64,000 nucleotides of DNA from Circinella umbellata (GCA_025093555.1 JAIWNF010000031.1:248001-312000); one strand, 5' to 3'; shown: positions 1 to 12,152, counted from the first letter of the stretch. Numbers and translations are program-made. The notes: generated from the letters alone by a model not told the origin.

Positions 1-364
1 GAGGATAGTATAAAGGTTAATAAAATAATCAAACATGAACGAGAAATACCATAGAATATCACCATGACAACATGGAGAATTATCGATCTGTTTAATTGCT
101 CAAACATCCTGTGTTTGGTCACTAGGGGAAATACAGGTTTTTTGTCCCCTTCAATATATGTGGCACAGGGCAATGCTCTGTTAGATATATTTTTCTTTCT
201 TTTTTTGGCAGCAAATGCAACACAATAAGCGGTTTTTTCCATCTACCTTTATCAATCCATTTCTTTATCCAATGAAGAAAACGAAAGTAGCATCCTGGCT
301 CCCTGAACTGTTACAAAAAAAGTAAGAAGAAGAGTCATGGCGTGATCTTCGTACAGCTTTATTG
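1..364. other. Upstream non-coding stretch
   Basis: I see no gene here. An ATG at 272 opens 17 codons that stop at 323 in the same frame as the gene starting at 365; it could be an upstream ORF or an unrecognised first exon, because GTAAG at 321 and a CAG near 354 look like splice sites. The 35-nt gap would be unusually short for an intron. Confidence 0.3.
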
Positions 365-1615
365 ATGACACATGAAGAATACGTTGATACGCTGATGATG
401 GCGACAACGATGGCAAACAATGACAACAACAGGAATTATAATGAGCAACTTGATGAATTACGCGATCAAATCTCAATAACTGATCCTAATATAATGGGAC
501 CTATTGATCGCCCTTTTTATTTAGGAATGGCACGTACGATTACATATTGTTTTGGCATAACAAGCTACCACCCAATCTCGTTAGTAATCCTATAAACCTT
601 CTTACTGTCACAAACAAAGAAAGGTAAATATTACAGTGTTCTTTTACAAACAAACAAACAAAAAAGGGGAAAGGGGACTGGTAGACTGGTATGTGTATTT
701 AGCGGTTTTCATAAATACTGAATTTATCTTTCAAGGTTGAATATGATGCAAGAACGGTTGAATTATTTTGAACATCCCAAAGATGGCCCCGAACAGTTTC
801 TTTTTAACGTAGGATGTATTTCTGTATACACCGTATTAAATGTATAGCGACACATATTAAAAGTAATTTTATTTTGTTTATCAGATTCTTGCTCGAGAAG
901 ATTGGAGAATTTTCCTACATATTCGAACAACTACAGGAGGAAATGTATTTAACGCAATGCCACCTAGTTTATCTGAATGTATTGAAGCATTCGCACAGGT
1001 ATATGAAAAACCAAATGCTAAACCACGCCGTTATGGGCAGCCATATCAATTATCAGTAGGGGCAAAAGCCTTAAGTAAACATTGGCATCGGGACCGTGAA
1101 GAACTATTTTGGGGAATATGTACAGGAAGTAAAGTATAAAGTATACCTTTTTTTTTCTTTATTCTGATTTATGAGAATTTTTACCACTTAGCTGAAGAAC
1201 CAGGAGTCGTTTTTTTTTTTTTTTTGCATGAAAACAAAAAGAAGATTTACTAATTCGTTCTTCTCTTATCACAATAATGTACGATTTAATAGCGGAAAAA
1301 AAGAAAAATGAACATGCAAATCAGATATTAATCAAAATATTGGATGATCCAGTGTGGATTAATCTACATTCTTTACCAGTATGTTTTTTTTTGAAGAGTA
1401 GAAGATTTGGTGGTCAACGAAATAAGATATCATTTTAACTTGGCAGAACTGTCTATTGGTATTAATGTTAGCATGATCGAATTGTATATGAAATTCGTCA
1501 AAATCAAGGTTATGGTGTCCGATGGACAGTGGATGAAAAAGGAGCTTCCTGGCATTTTCGAGGGTTTTTGGAACCACAAATGGAGGATGGACATGCATCA
1601 AAATGGGTTCATTAA
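365..1615 (+). CDS. Conserved fungal protein of unknown function, five exons
   Basis: I reconstruct five exons: 365-533, 753-808, 885-1128, 1293-1378 and 1472-1615. All four introns are GT-AG, all phases agree, and the result is 232 residues. The protein has no signal peptide or membrane segment. Conserved-looking stretches are RPFYLGMA near residue 50, FEHPKDGPEQF in exon 2, LSVGAKALSKHWHRD and EELFWGICTG in exon 3, NEHANQILIKILDDPVWIN in exon 4, and a C-terminal block with GYGVRW, FRGFLEPQMEDGH and a final WVH. This looks like a widespread cytosolic fungal family whose hallmark is the FRGFLEPQMEDGH tail; I know no function for it. The start is the first ATG of the open frame. The first junction (533/753) is the least certain, since other donors exist downstream. 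The later exons are well supported by in-phase splicing. Confidence 0.7.
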
Positions 1616-2330
1616 GAAATTTAAAGCTATAGTAATTAGCTTTTGGTAGTTTTATAATCAGCAGGGAGACTAAGAAAACTTCATCCAACTTTGTTGATAA
1701 GCTCTAACCGTGGGTCATTCTATATCTTATGTTCTGTATGAAATAAACATTACTTTTTTTTGCGCCGTCAAATTGTAGCTGCCTTTTCCTGATCAGGCTC
1801 TGTTACAGACTTTCTGTGGGGAAAGAAAAGATAATTTAAGATTCGAATGTTTCAGGAACAATATAAAATAAGTGCACTTTTAAAAATAACTGTACTTTTT
1901 TTTTTGGCTATTTATACCGTGACGTTCTTTAAAAAGCCCACCCAACTTACACAAAAGTACCTTACCTATATCTGTCTCTTTGCTAAAAAAAATATTACGT
2001 CGTGTAACTGAGTGTTTGAGAGGGTCCGTGCTTTTCTTCGGAGTCGGCTGTGAAACAATGGGTAAGGTTGAGGAGTAAAAAGTTACAACTTTTAATCACC
2101 ATGGCAAAAAAAAAAGTACATGTTTACCCTTTTCTTTAAATCACTTTCCTATGCAAGTTTACTATGACATAATTTATACTTTACATAGTAATACTATCAC
2201 TTGACTCAATTTTGAAAACCAGTTCATGTTGCTGAAATTCAAATATTGTAAACGGTCACGGAAAAAAAAGTTATAAAAAGGGTGTCTTTTGGGATCAATT
2301 TTTTTCTTTTTTTCTTTTTTTTTCTTCGCT

Positions 2331-2450
2331 GGGTGGGGAGGTGGGAGGTGGGAGGTGGGAGGTGGGAGGTGGGAGGTGGGAGAGGAGGAGTGAGGAGGAG
2401 TGGGGAGGGTGGGGAGGGGGTGGGAGAGGAGGAGTGGGTGGGGGGCGGAT
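2331..2450 (+). repeat. G-rich minisatellite, GGGAGGT units
   Basis: About 120 bases of almost pure purine plus T on the plus strand. It begins with about six perfect tandem copies of the 7-mer GGGAGGT and decays into GAGGAGT and GGGGAGGG variants. There are many closely spaced runs of three or more G, so the plus strand could form G-quadruplexes. A T-rich tract lies just before it, and a CTCCTACTCC-type pyrimidine stretch follows at about 2459-2487. Open frames across it encode only Gly/Arg/Glu or Pro runs and are not genes. Confidence 0.85.
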
Positions 2451-3436
2451 ATAACCTTTCCTACTCCTCGTACTCCTACTCCTACTATTCAATAAGAAAA
2501 TGATAAAAAATAAAAAAATAAAAATACATTATTCGTATTATAGTGATAATAATAAAAATAATTTATTTTTGTTCATATGGCTCAAAATTTTATACAAAGT
2601 GCTGCTTTATAAAAAAAAAAGAGCATTCCTGTTACTGTGGTAATATGCATGTCGTTATAGAAACACGCCCATATTTTATTTGAAAAAGATATACTTTGCG
2701 TACGTACGTACTTACACATTTTTATTTTTATTTTTGCGTCCGTATTACTAGAGATCTTTTGAATAATATGAAAGGAACCTTCAAATAAATTAAGTTGAAA
2801 ATCATGGCATTGATGTCACAAATATTATAAACTAGATAACGTAATGCATAAATCTCTCACTGAACCCCTTTTTCTTTCAATTTTTATTTCTTTAACAGCC
2901 ACAACAACAGCACGGAAAAAAAGCTATTTTTGTTTTTTCTTAAAAAAATACAAAACGCGCAACTACTGATTCACAATTAAAGTCAGTCTCAAAACATCTT
3001 ACTCTTACTATCTTTCCAGACTGGAATGCTTATCAAGTAGAGATGAACTAAAGACGGGGTTAATCGAGTCTTTTGCGTATAAGTATGGAGCAAAAAAGGG
3101 CCGACAGTTCTCATGTAGTATTAAAAGATGATTGAATATAGTATAAGATTACGGAAATAATAATAATAAAATTAAAAAGAGAACATTAAAAGAATTATCA
3201 AAGCTTAAAAGAAATTATATACGTTTCTTTGTTTTTTATATTACGTAAAACTTGGGAGATACGTAATCAACACAAAAGAAATAACCGTCAATAACAAACA
3301 GGTGATACGTATTGAGTGATTTGATTGATTTTATATAAATAGTTCTAACAGATGTACTATGTAATTTTGTTATTATATAAATTTTTTGAGCCTACTTTTT
3401 CTCACTAGTTTAACATCCAAGATAACTATTATCATA

Positions 3437-3456
3437 TATATATATATATATATATT
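3437..3456. repeat. (TA)n microsatellite
   Basis: An uninterrupted TA dinucleotide run about 75-95 nt upstream of the ATG of the decayed gene at 3531. Similar runs recur in this window, mostly in introns and intergenic DNA. Confidence 0.8.
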
Positions 3457-3530
3457 ATAAGTACACATCCCTGTATCAGCACATCACGGCTAGATAATAT
3501 TGATATACACAAAAAAATAAATATTACACC

Positions 3531-4627
3531 ATGGGAAGTAAAGTGAACGAAGAAGTGAACATTCCTGGATACACAAACGTCTTATATGGGTCACAAAGTG
3601 AATAAAAATGAACCATTCTTTTGTACACAAATTTCCAGGGGCGGAAGCATCTGCTCTACGATGTACGTATGGAATTCATCTTTTCCGTGATGATGATGTG
3701 CAGAATTTATTCACGATGTACTGCTGAACACAACCTTGCTAAACAAATGGGAGGTTCCTCTTCTAATGGTAAATTAAGGATTACCAATGTATAAATACTC
3801 ACATACGTATCATAATTTATAGCGCAAATTTAACAGGAGACACATCTTCAAACTCGTGTAAAAATGAAACGAGCTCAACAAAATATATGCCGCTTACACC
3901 ACTAGTGTTTGTAATAATAAGCACTAGTCTCACCAATGTATCAAGTTTTCTTGGAGCGGATGGTTATGTCTGGCGTCTATATATGGTACGTCTATACATT
4001 AATAAAATTAAAACTATAATATTATACATTTAATTTCTGTAGGACAAATAATACAAATGACTTTGCAAGTTTTCTGTTGGCGCTCAATCAGCAAGGTAAG
4101 TAACAATATCTAACAATATTTTATATAACGTTTGGTGCAAACAGATATGAGTAGAAGTTATATGAGCTTATTCAGCCTATGAGGAACTTACGTACCTACT
4201 TCAAGATTACGAAATCAAGAATCATATATATCAATGTAAGTTAAACTAGATGTATTAAAAGTGGTTTTTTTATTCAATACCCAAGATCAAATGTCTAATA
4301 AGTAATAATAACAAAAACTTAACAATATATTTGGTAATTTTCTAATTATAAACTTTTTTTATAGGCTACCGCTGCCACCGACTCCTCCATCTGTCCTTTT
4401 GCTATCACCATGATCTTTTACAATTCAACAACAACGATAGCATATAAACAAGTCCAGACGTACACGACGAACAACCTCCTCCGGCTATTTCCTCATCTTT
4501 CTCTCCGGCTTCTTCGTCTTCTCGACGACTGAGGAAACGTGTAGCTTTCCAGTTACTCCCCAAGCAGCTTGTAACCGTCCCCATTCCAACAATAATATAT
4601 AATAATATAAACTATATGAATTTTTAA
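3531..4627 (+). pseudogene. Decayed multi-exon gene of unknown function
   Basis: The first ATG opens MGSKVNEEVNIPGY, and a GT-AG intron (about 3592-3640) joins it to a frame reading YGIHLFRDDDVQ. Near 3700-3710 the protein-like frame shifts to one reading EFIHDVLLNTTLLNKWEVP. That splices in phase to a frame reading VKMKRAQQNICRLHH, which hits four in-frame stops at about 3903-3928. The same frame reopens (SPMYQVFLERMVMSGVYIW) and continues through three further in-phase GT-AG junctions (3986/4044, 4101/4180, 4235/4365) with NDFASFLLAL, YEELTYLLQDYEIKN and a Cys/His-rich run. It meets one more TAA near 4444 and ends in a Ser/Pro-rich basic tail. Good splice sites combined with one frameshift and several stops indicate a recently decayed gene. 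Alternative exon choices giving an intact protein are possible because other frames are partly open. I do not recognise the family. Confidence 0.4.
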
Positions 4628-5627
4628 TAATAAAATAGTTACAATAATCTTTATATATATTATATGTTACACTGCTTTCCAAAAAGAGGAATAACCTACT
4701 GACTTTCAAATCACAAGTTCACTTGGTTCACTCTATGTTCACTTGGTTCACTTCACTCCCCATAGTGATTAAAGTAGTTTACTGATTTTATAAATAATAA
4801 AATAATTCATATAAACACAGAAAATGGTATTATAATTAACAAATCAACTTGAATAGCACCCTAATTCCATATGGGGTCGGAATCTTTGATGAAAAACAAT
4901 GAAAAAAAAAATCAATTATACGTAGTAACGAGAATAAACAAGATATTATTGCTTTTAGCTCATGTATCATAATATTATTTTCGTCGTTTTTTACTCATAT
5001 CTTTTAAACATGTATTAGAAGATGACTTTTAATTGTTATCTACACTTGATTTCATAAATTATCCTATTGCATCTTTCATTATTATAATCATTTTATATAA
5101 TATATTCGCTATTATTTATTGTTCAGAAAACAAATAGAATATCCAACAAACATGATATCATTTTATGGATCGTGAACATATTGATTATCATATAGAATAA
5201 AGTGGCTTACGTACAACAGCAAAACTTTTTTCTCTTTTTATTTTCCAAAAGATTGACACCATCATTACGGATGTGGTGTGGTTTCATAATATATCATCTA
5301 GTATATATGGCCCAACAACCACAGCAGGTCACTGGATCGACATTGGAATTCGAACAGTGGTTTCTGTTTTTTTTTTGTTTATATGAGGGATGCTGGAGAG
5401 ACACCCATACATGAACATGCAATATACATAATAGTAAAGAACTATCTTCAATAGCCATGATACAATATACTGTAAATAAGTATGTGCGCTAAAAATCTCA
5501 TTTCCTTCTGAAGTATCCACATACTCCGCAGAGTACCTTTTTTTTTTTTTTAGTTTAAGCAACGCGACACACCAAAAACGTGCCCTGACAGCTTACTTTT
5601 GTTACCAAAAAAAAAAATTAAACCAAC
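4628..5627. other. Intergenic region, possible coding scrap
   Basis: No supported gene. A 16-bp direct repeat lies at 4717-4752. One frame at about 5252-5375 reads like protein (ITDVVWFHNISSS, then GHWIDIGIRTVV) but has no start, no splice context I trust and runs into poly-T. It may be a fragment of a decayed gene. Confidence 0.3.
4717..4752 (+). repeat. 16-bp direct repeat, two copies
   Basis: GTTCACTTGGTTCACT occurs twice, at 4717-4732 and 4737-4752, separated by CTAT, giving a 20-bp period. Each copy contains the half-repeat GTTCACT twice. It lies just past the decayed gene. Confidence 0.85.
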
Positions 5628-6195
5628 ATGTCCACACTTCGCATGGTAAACGTCAATCTCTTTTTTTTTATATCTCGATCCATTAGCTTCATCATCATAT
5701 TCACACATCTATAGCTTAATCAAAAATCTGAGGATGATTCCGAAGTTGAAGTATCTTGGACGGATCAACAAAATATCAACGAATTCAGTAAACTAAATGC
5801 AAAGATTGATAATCTCGATGAAGAATATGAAAAGCTCAAGGTAAAAAAAAAGCGTCTTCTTATATATATATTATATTCTCTTTTACTCATTAAGAAAGAC
5901 GTTTATTGTTATTGTTTTGAATGTTTTATAGCAAGAAAAAGAATACTTAGACGATGTGTCAATGGAATTAGAACTTGCTGATGAAGACGAACCTATTAGA
6001 CATAAAATTGGCGACGCGTTTGTACATATTCCAGTATCAGAAGCTTTGGAACGTGTAGAAAAGGATACGGATAAACTTAATCTTCAAATGGAATCATTGC
6101 AAAGTGATATGAATTCAGTACAAGATAAAATGTCAGAACTTAAAAAAGTACTCTATGCAAAGTTCGGCAATTCGATCAACTTGGAAAAAGATTAA
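5628..6195 (+). CDS. PFDN4: Prefoldin subunit 4
   Basis: Prefoldin is a hexameric jellyfish-shaped cytosolic chaperone that hands unfolded actin and tubulin to the CCT chaperonin; subunit 4 (Gim3 in yeast) is one of its four beta subunits. Three exons (5628-5645, 5715-5840, 5932-6195) join in phase to 135 residues, the normal length for this subunit. The order is right: an acidic N-terminus with EVSWTDQQNINEFSKLN, a first coiled-coil helix, the beta-hairpin core with YLDDVSMELELAD and IGDAFVHIP, and a second heptad helix ending LYAKFGNSINLE, the typical C-terminal signature of subunit 4. The 18-nt first exon encodes only six residues, so its boundary is slightly less certain. The gene converges with the cap-binding gene on the other strand, with about 150 nt between the stop codons. 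Confidence 0.93.
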
Positions 6196-6347
6196 TTGAC
6201 ATCTATTTTTTTTTGGGATAAAAGGAAGAAAGGACAAAATGCAAACAACAACAATAATGATAATAATGATAATAATAAAAAAAAACATATGATAATTTAT
6301 TTATTTTTCTTTTTGTACGTATGTGTGAAAATATGTGTTCATTTTTT

Positions 6348-7293
6348 TTATACGACTAATGCTGTTTCATCTTGATGAAGACCTTTAACATCTGCAAAGA
6401 CAGCGGTAATACGATCATCTATATCATTAGTGAAAATAACGGTTTCCATGGTAGTCATAAAACCACTACATTCCTTGTAATACTATCGAATACAATATAA
6501 AGTAATTAGTTTTTTTTTGTTCATTTGTTATATTAATGTGTTCATTTAAATTAATACATACCAATCTCATCATTTCTCGATACCATCCAAAAATCCATCG
6601 ATATGTCCATGTTAATTCTACATCTGTTCCTGTCGAGGAAGAAGTAAGCTTTTCTTGCAAAACTTGAACAAACTTTTGATATGCGACAATAAAGACTTCT
6701 TTTTGTTCACGAGTTACAGTGGACAATGAATTTTCCATTAAACGTAATGTATCTTGCTCTTGTTGTGCTTCAGCTTGAGCCACTAATTATATATAAACAA
6801 AGATATTACTTAGTATTCACAATATATATGATAAGAACATATCCAAGTAGCAAATGATACATTACTTTCTGTCAAATCCTCGTTTGCACGTTTAGCTTCA
6901 TTTTCTTGATGCATTTGTTGACAACCTTCAAGTTTAGCCTTCACTTGTGATACACGTGTAACCACCTTGTTTAATGTATTTTGAAGAATCTCCCAGACAA
7001 ATGACCTAGTTGTTAATCAAACAAAACAAAAATCATTTAGACTAACAAAGATTTTAGAAAGGTTTGAAAAAAATGAATGATTATCTCACTTACCGTTCAG
7101 CATGCTCAAGTTGTTGTTGTTCAAATGCCCAAGTAATTACTGAAGTTGGATCAATTACTCTGTAATTGAGAAGTTTATCAAGTAAAATACCCAAGAACTA
7201 ATTTTCCATCAATATTTTTGTTAGTTATACCAAATCTTTTTTCTTTTGCCCATTAACAACAAAAAGTGTTAAACACACTATCTTCCTTATTTT

Positions 7294-7333
<40 letters not shown>

Positions 7334-9358
7334 GTGAATTTTGCTTCCAAAATGATGCAACAACGGTAACTGTGTGTACTCGTGCTTCAGGTGTAGTATT
7401 AACAAATCGAAGCACTTCCAAGTAGCGTTCGACGACATTTAAAACATGAGAGAAACTCTTGCTACCAACAAGTAACATGGCTTGTACAAAGAGTTCATGT
7501 GTAAGTTTTGTTTGTTCTTGTTCATCAGCACCTTGTGCAGCTTGTTCTTCTTTGAATCGTTGTAAAATAGCTTGAATGTCATCTGATGACTTTTTAGTTT
7601 TCATGCCATTGATCACTTCCTTTGCAGAATCATGTAATGGATGATCCCCATTTTCATATTCAAAGTCGGGTCCTGGTGGTTGTGATGGTATAAGCGCATG
7701 GAATGGTTCGGGAACAGTACTCTTGATACGCTCATAGTAACTAAGTCGAATATCCTTTTCGAGTGTTTCTCGAATGAAACAAACTTTAGGATGTGCAGGA
7801 TCAAGAGGTAACGCATCTCGCCTAATTTATGTTTATAATTATCAGTTATGTTAATATATATATAGTGTCAATTATATATCCCATACAAACTTTAACAGCC
7901 CCCCTCCTCCTTTTTTTTGTTTCCTTACCATGCAGTCCAATCCCATTGAAAGCCAAAGTTACTCAAATGATGAGCAAACCAACAAGCAAAACGATAAATA
8001 CATGCAGCATCCATATCTTCAATACTATCGAAAATAACCTTCACTGTTCTACCCAATGCCTTTGGAAATGATGCACTATCAGCACGACAAAGTTCAGCAA
8101 GAACACATGTATAAAAGACTTGACGATAAGGAGCTGTTGGAAGATCAAGCATTTGAGAGAATACATTCTAATGGAATTAAGAGTAGTAATAATAACAATG
8201 ATAAGATGTCCATTCGTTTATCCACTTTTTTTTAACTTTCTAGACAAACATTTTGCATGTAACTTTTGGTTTTTTTTATGCCACTAGTGCTTTTTGAAAA
8301 AAAAATTACCTCGATAAGAAGATCTCCTAAACTCCATCCAACTTGATCCTCATCCATGCTTTCACCTTGGCCTTGGTCTTGGTCTTGTTGATTATTTAAA
8401 CGGAATTTATCAGTATCAAAATTGTTTCCAATAGCCAACAAGTACTTGCTACATTCTTTACGATTTGATTCAAATGTGTGAATAGTATCTGAAATAATAT
8501 CTTGCAAAATAAAATATTCAAAACTATCATAATCTGGACCAGTAGGAAGTGACTAAGAATAAAATGGTGTTAATGAGTTAAAAGAGAGAGGAAAATGATG
8601 GGTATAGAATTATATATATAAACATGATGCCATACTTTGCCAGTATCATCCACGTTGATTCTGAGTGGACGAGGTGCCTTTACATATTTAGCAGAATCTG
8701 TATGTTTTGGTGTTTCAACACTGGGAATATCATGCTACATGGATTAAAAAAAATATTTGCATGAATATCATGATGGGTTCTAAAAAATCGATATTGAATA
8801 TGTATGATGAAATAGGATGTATATATACCTGTAAAGCTGCAGTGAATTCCTTGTCAAACCATTGATAAGGCTTAGGTAAAAGAGGAGTATCCCAACTTTT
8901 ATTAGTAATATCTTGTACATGATTCCATAACACCATAAGTTCCTAATAAATTGAGGAGATAAATACAAAAATCAGTTTGAATGAGACTTAATCGAGTTCA
9001 ACTCGAAAAAAAAAATAACTAATACTAACATCATGTTGAAGATCATCATGACTCCCACTTCGGTAACGTCGTAAAACATCTCGAGTAGGGACTTGACCAC
9101 GTCGATCCATGTATGTACGAATTCGATGTAAAATATCATCCAAATCGGATGCACTTCTTTCACTAAGTTCTTTACCGCTCTATATGTGTATATTTTCGTT
9201 TTGTTATAATAATTTATGACCAATTAATAAACTTTGTATAAAGGTAATCATCACAACAATTTTTTCTTCTTACCCAAAATAACGTAGAAAGAATCACATA
9301 AACAATAGAATCAAGATGACCCTATTATAATATTTAAACAATGTATTAGCTACCTGTC

Positions 9359-9394
<36 letters not shown>

Positions 9395-10438
9395 ACTGCA
9401 CAAGAATAAATCAACATGTAGAAAAAAATACTCACTCTTTGTCGATCGGATTCATCCAAGGCAGATAAAAAGGTGGATACCATATTACAATAGGATGTAG
9501 GAAGAATCACATTGGCATTAACTAATTCACCATAGAATCGAAGTAATTGTTTAAGTTTAAACCAGTTTGCTTCAGCTACAGCTTGCTTGAGCAAATCATT
9601 TACTTCATACATAAGTTTTCCAACTAATTCATGACTCGATACGTTCAATAAACCGAATAATGTGCCATAAACAGGTGCTTTGGCTGGTAATTCGGTGACA
9701 CTATATTAAAAAAAAAAGATATATTATGTAATCGACATAAAGATTTATTTAGCAATAAAGATAACAAGCTCAAAAAAGCGTATCTTTTTTTTTTCTTTTT
9801 CAATTTACCATGCTTTTAAAGTGTCTTTGACAGTGTCAGGATATTTCGCATAATCATTCTCCAAAATATTCTTCATTTTATTAAGATTGATCTGAAGTTC
9901 AGGTGAGATCTAAAAACCCAATAATTTATATAAAGAACAATAAACATTTATTATTATAGACGATTGAGATGCGCATATAAACATATAATTTCTTCTAATT
10001 AAATGATCGATTCTCATTTTTATTTCATTTTACCTTGTCACCAATTTTGATAATCAATCCACGTAAACGCACTTCAATATCTTCGGCATCGTCTTCTCTG
10101 GAAGGAGAAGGTTGACGTTGATGTCTTCTATATCCACCTCCCCTCCGATCCTCTATAACAGAATAAAAAACATATAATTAGTTTTTCCTGCTCATCAATG
10201 AAACAACTTGTTGAAAAAAAAAATAGAAATTAGCATTTTGTTCTTTATTACCTCTGTTATATCGTCGATCGTTATGACCGCCCGATCTTCGATAGGGATG
10301 ACCTCCACCTCCTCCTCCTAATATTTATATTTATATTCATATGAATATATTGTATTTAGTCAATTTGCCTGTGTACTTTATACATGTATATATATACACT
10401 GCATTACCATCTTGACGCGATCGTTGGTGGTAACTCAT
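6348..10438 (-). CDS. NCBP1: Nuclear cap-binding complex large subunit (CBP80)
   Basis: CBP80 is the MIF4G/HEAT-repeat scaffold of the nuclear cap-binding complex. With CBP20 it binds the m7G cap of new transcripts and couples capping to splicing, 3' processing and export. About a dozen exons read on the minus strand. The start (10438, MSYHQRSRQDG) leads into a Gly/Arg-rich disordered segment, then DAEDIEVRLRGLIIKIGDK and the first helical domain with YGTLFGLLN and LLRFYGELVN. Further exons give SIVYVILSTLFW, LVPTRD-like loop sequence and the middle and C-terminal helical domains. It ends ADVKGLHQDETALVV. The first exon is only 31 nt. The RG-rich N-terminus replaces the bipartite nuclear localisation signal region of animal CBP80. 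One donor site lies at the edge of a (TA)n run (about 7299-7332), and several introns carry TA repeats. Exact edges of small internal exons are not all certain. Confidence 0.88.
7299..7330. repeat. (TA)n microsatellite forming an intron donor
   Basis: About sixteen TA units directly adjoin the exon that ends ...CACAG on the minus strand, so the donor GT is the first dinucleotide of the repeat (GTATATAT...). Confidence 0.8.
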
Positions 10439-11660
10439 TTTTTTTTTAGTTAATTTCGTTCCGTTGACAAAAGAAAAAAAAAATCGCGTTTCTTTAGAAA
10501 TTTTTGGGTGTGGAGTTTCTTGTGTTCCCCCAGAAGTCAATGCTTTGTTTAAATCAAGTTCACCCGTTTTTTTTTTTGTACATACTTCTTAATTTGATGA
10601 GTTATATTTGATCTCATGTTTTCTATCTTTCTTCAGGTTACCATGACAATCACTGTAATTATTCATGGCAATAATAAGTTTCCATTGTGATTCTATCAGT
10701 TAATAATTGATTTTCAAGCAGGAATATAGGTATATAGTGGAGCAAATATATAGTAGGTTATCAAAACGGTATTGATGTATAATATACAGGCAAAGATACT
10801 TTTAGATCCGAGAAACCAATATTTATACATAAAAATGATGATAGATGTGCCGATGACTTATATAGCATTTATATCCTAATAGCAAAAATATAACAAGAAA
10901 GATGTACACAGTAGTTAAAATATGATACAAAAGTCCAAAAAAAAAAGAATATCATTACATTACATGAATTATTGTTGAATGATAATCATGCAAATATATA
11001 ATATCACTTCTTTTGAAGAAATTCAAGAATGAATTCCAAGTATCTTTACAACTGATCTATTACTACTTGGTAAAATCGTTCCTCGTTCTTTTGGCTCAAT
11101 CTTCTACTTAATGATTTATGGTAATAAAATATATTATGTTGGTTATCTTTTCGACCATTCAGCTCACTCATGATGTTCAGACCTAGATTCGACAATACTC
11201 TATAGTTTTACTATTGATTATTGAACATAAGCATTTGTTGTTTGATAATATCTCTTCGCGTTAAAGCTATTCCTTTGAAAAAAAAAAACACCCCTCTAGT
11301 CATATTCAACATATCTTTCCAATGCTTTTTGCCATCTATATTCCACTCTATCTTAACTACTCTTTCTTTATATCATGAATATAGTTATCCTTGGTCATTA
11401 CCATGAAATTTCCAATCATCTTATATAAACAAATTTTTTTTCGCTCCTAGCTTTTCTTTTTTTCAAAAAGTATACTTTCCAAAAGCCAATAATTCAAATA
11501 AAACCGTTCAAAAAATCCGAGTTCGAAAATTAAATAGAGTGAGATATTATATACAAAAACAAGCGCAAAGCTACCATATAGCCGAGAGTTGCTTTTTTTT
11601 TTAATAATATTATAACAGCTGGTTATTTTGTATGAATTTTTTTTTACTAATATGTCTGCT
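10439..11660. other. Intergenic region upstream of the CBP80 gene
   Basis: The stretch lies between the CBP80 start and the stop of the ATP synthase subunit f gene, both on the minus strand. It should hold the CBP80 promoter and the 3' end of the neighbour. I see T-rich tracts but no open frame that looks coding. Confidence 0.5.
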
Positions 11661-12152
11661 CTAATGATGTTCGACGTTCTTGTGGTGCTTCAAGTGGAAG
11701 TGGTAGTCAATGGTGTAACCAATGGCGAAGACACCAAAGATGAGGTGGAGCAAGGGGGCAACGGAAGCATTGTCGCCATCAATGTACTTGGCCTTGTAAC
11801 GACCGAAAAGACCAGAGGGCTTGGGAGCTTCGACGGTACCCTTGGGCAATTGCTAATTATATTAAACGCGTTTTATATATAAATATTTGATCGAACGTAC
11901 GTATTGATTAATTAATTGAAAAAAAAAAAAAAAAAAAATCTCGATGACCAAAAAAAAATAAATAATAGTAAATAATAAATAATGAAAAGTAATTCAATTG
12001 ATATAATTAAAACAAACCTTGTAGAAGTTGACAAGTTGACCAATTTGGGCATCCTTACCGGAGCCAGAGACCTTGGTGGCAGCAGCAACGTTAGGAGGGA
12101 TAAGAGTCTTGGTGCTGTAGGCACGGCGGAAAACGGTGCTCATGGCGTTCAT
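11661..12152 (-). CDS. ATP17: Mitochondrial F1Fo-ATP synthase subunit f
   Basis: Subunit f is a small single-pass protein of the Fo membrane sector of ATP synthase, needed for assembly and dimer organisation in the inner mitochondrial membrane. Two exons (12018-12152 and 11661-11852 on the minus strand) join to 108 residues. The N-terminus (MNAMSTVFRRAYSTKTLIPP) is Arg/Ser-rich without acids, like a matrix presequence. QIGQLVNFYK is followed by GLFGRYKAKYIDGDNAS, the recognisable core of fungal subunit f. A hydrophobic helix (LLHLIFGVFAIGYTI) precedes a His-rich tail. Codon use is strongly biased to C-ending codons (AAC, GCC, ACC, AAG), unlike most neighbours, which suggests high expression. 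A second ATG at codon 4 could also start the protein. An 8-bp inverted repeat lies 50-105 nt upstream. Confidence 0.93.

Larger units (their letters stand above)
1616..3530. other. Intergenic region with G-rich minisatellite
   Basis: I found no supported gene. It holds homopolymer T and A runs, the G-rich minisatellite listed separately, a run of overlapping GTAC/CGTA steps near 2698-2713 and a (TA)n run at about 3437-3456. The region probably contains the promoter of the decayed gene that starts at 3531. Confidence 0.5.

Noticed and set aside
1359..1688. 109-codon minus-strand frame
   Set aside because: Antisense shadow of exons 4 and 5 of the conserved protein.
2282..2503. Gly-rich and Pro-rich open frames
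   Set aside because: Artefacts of the G-rich minisatellite; no start context, family or splice sites.
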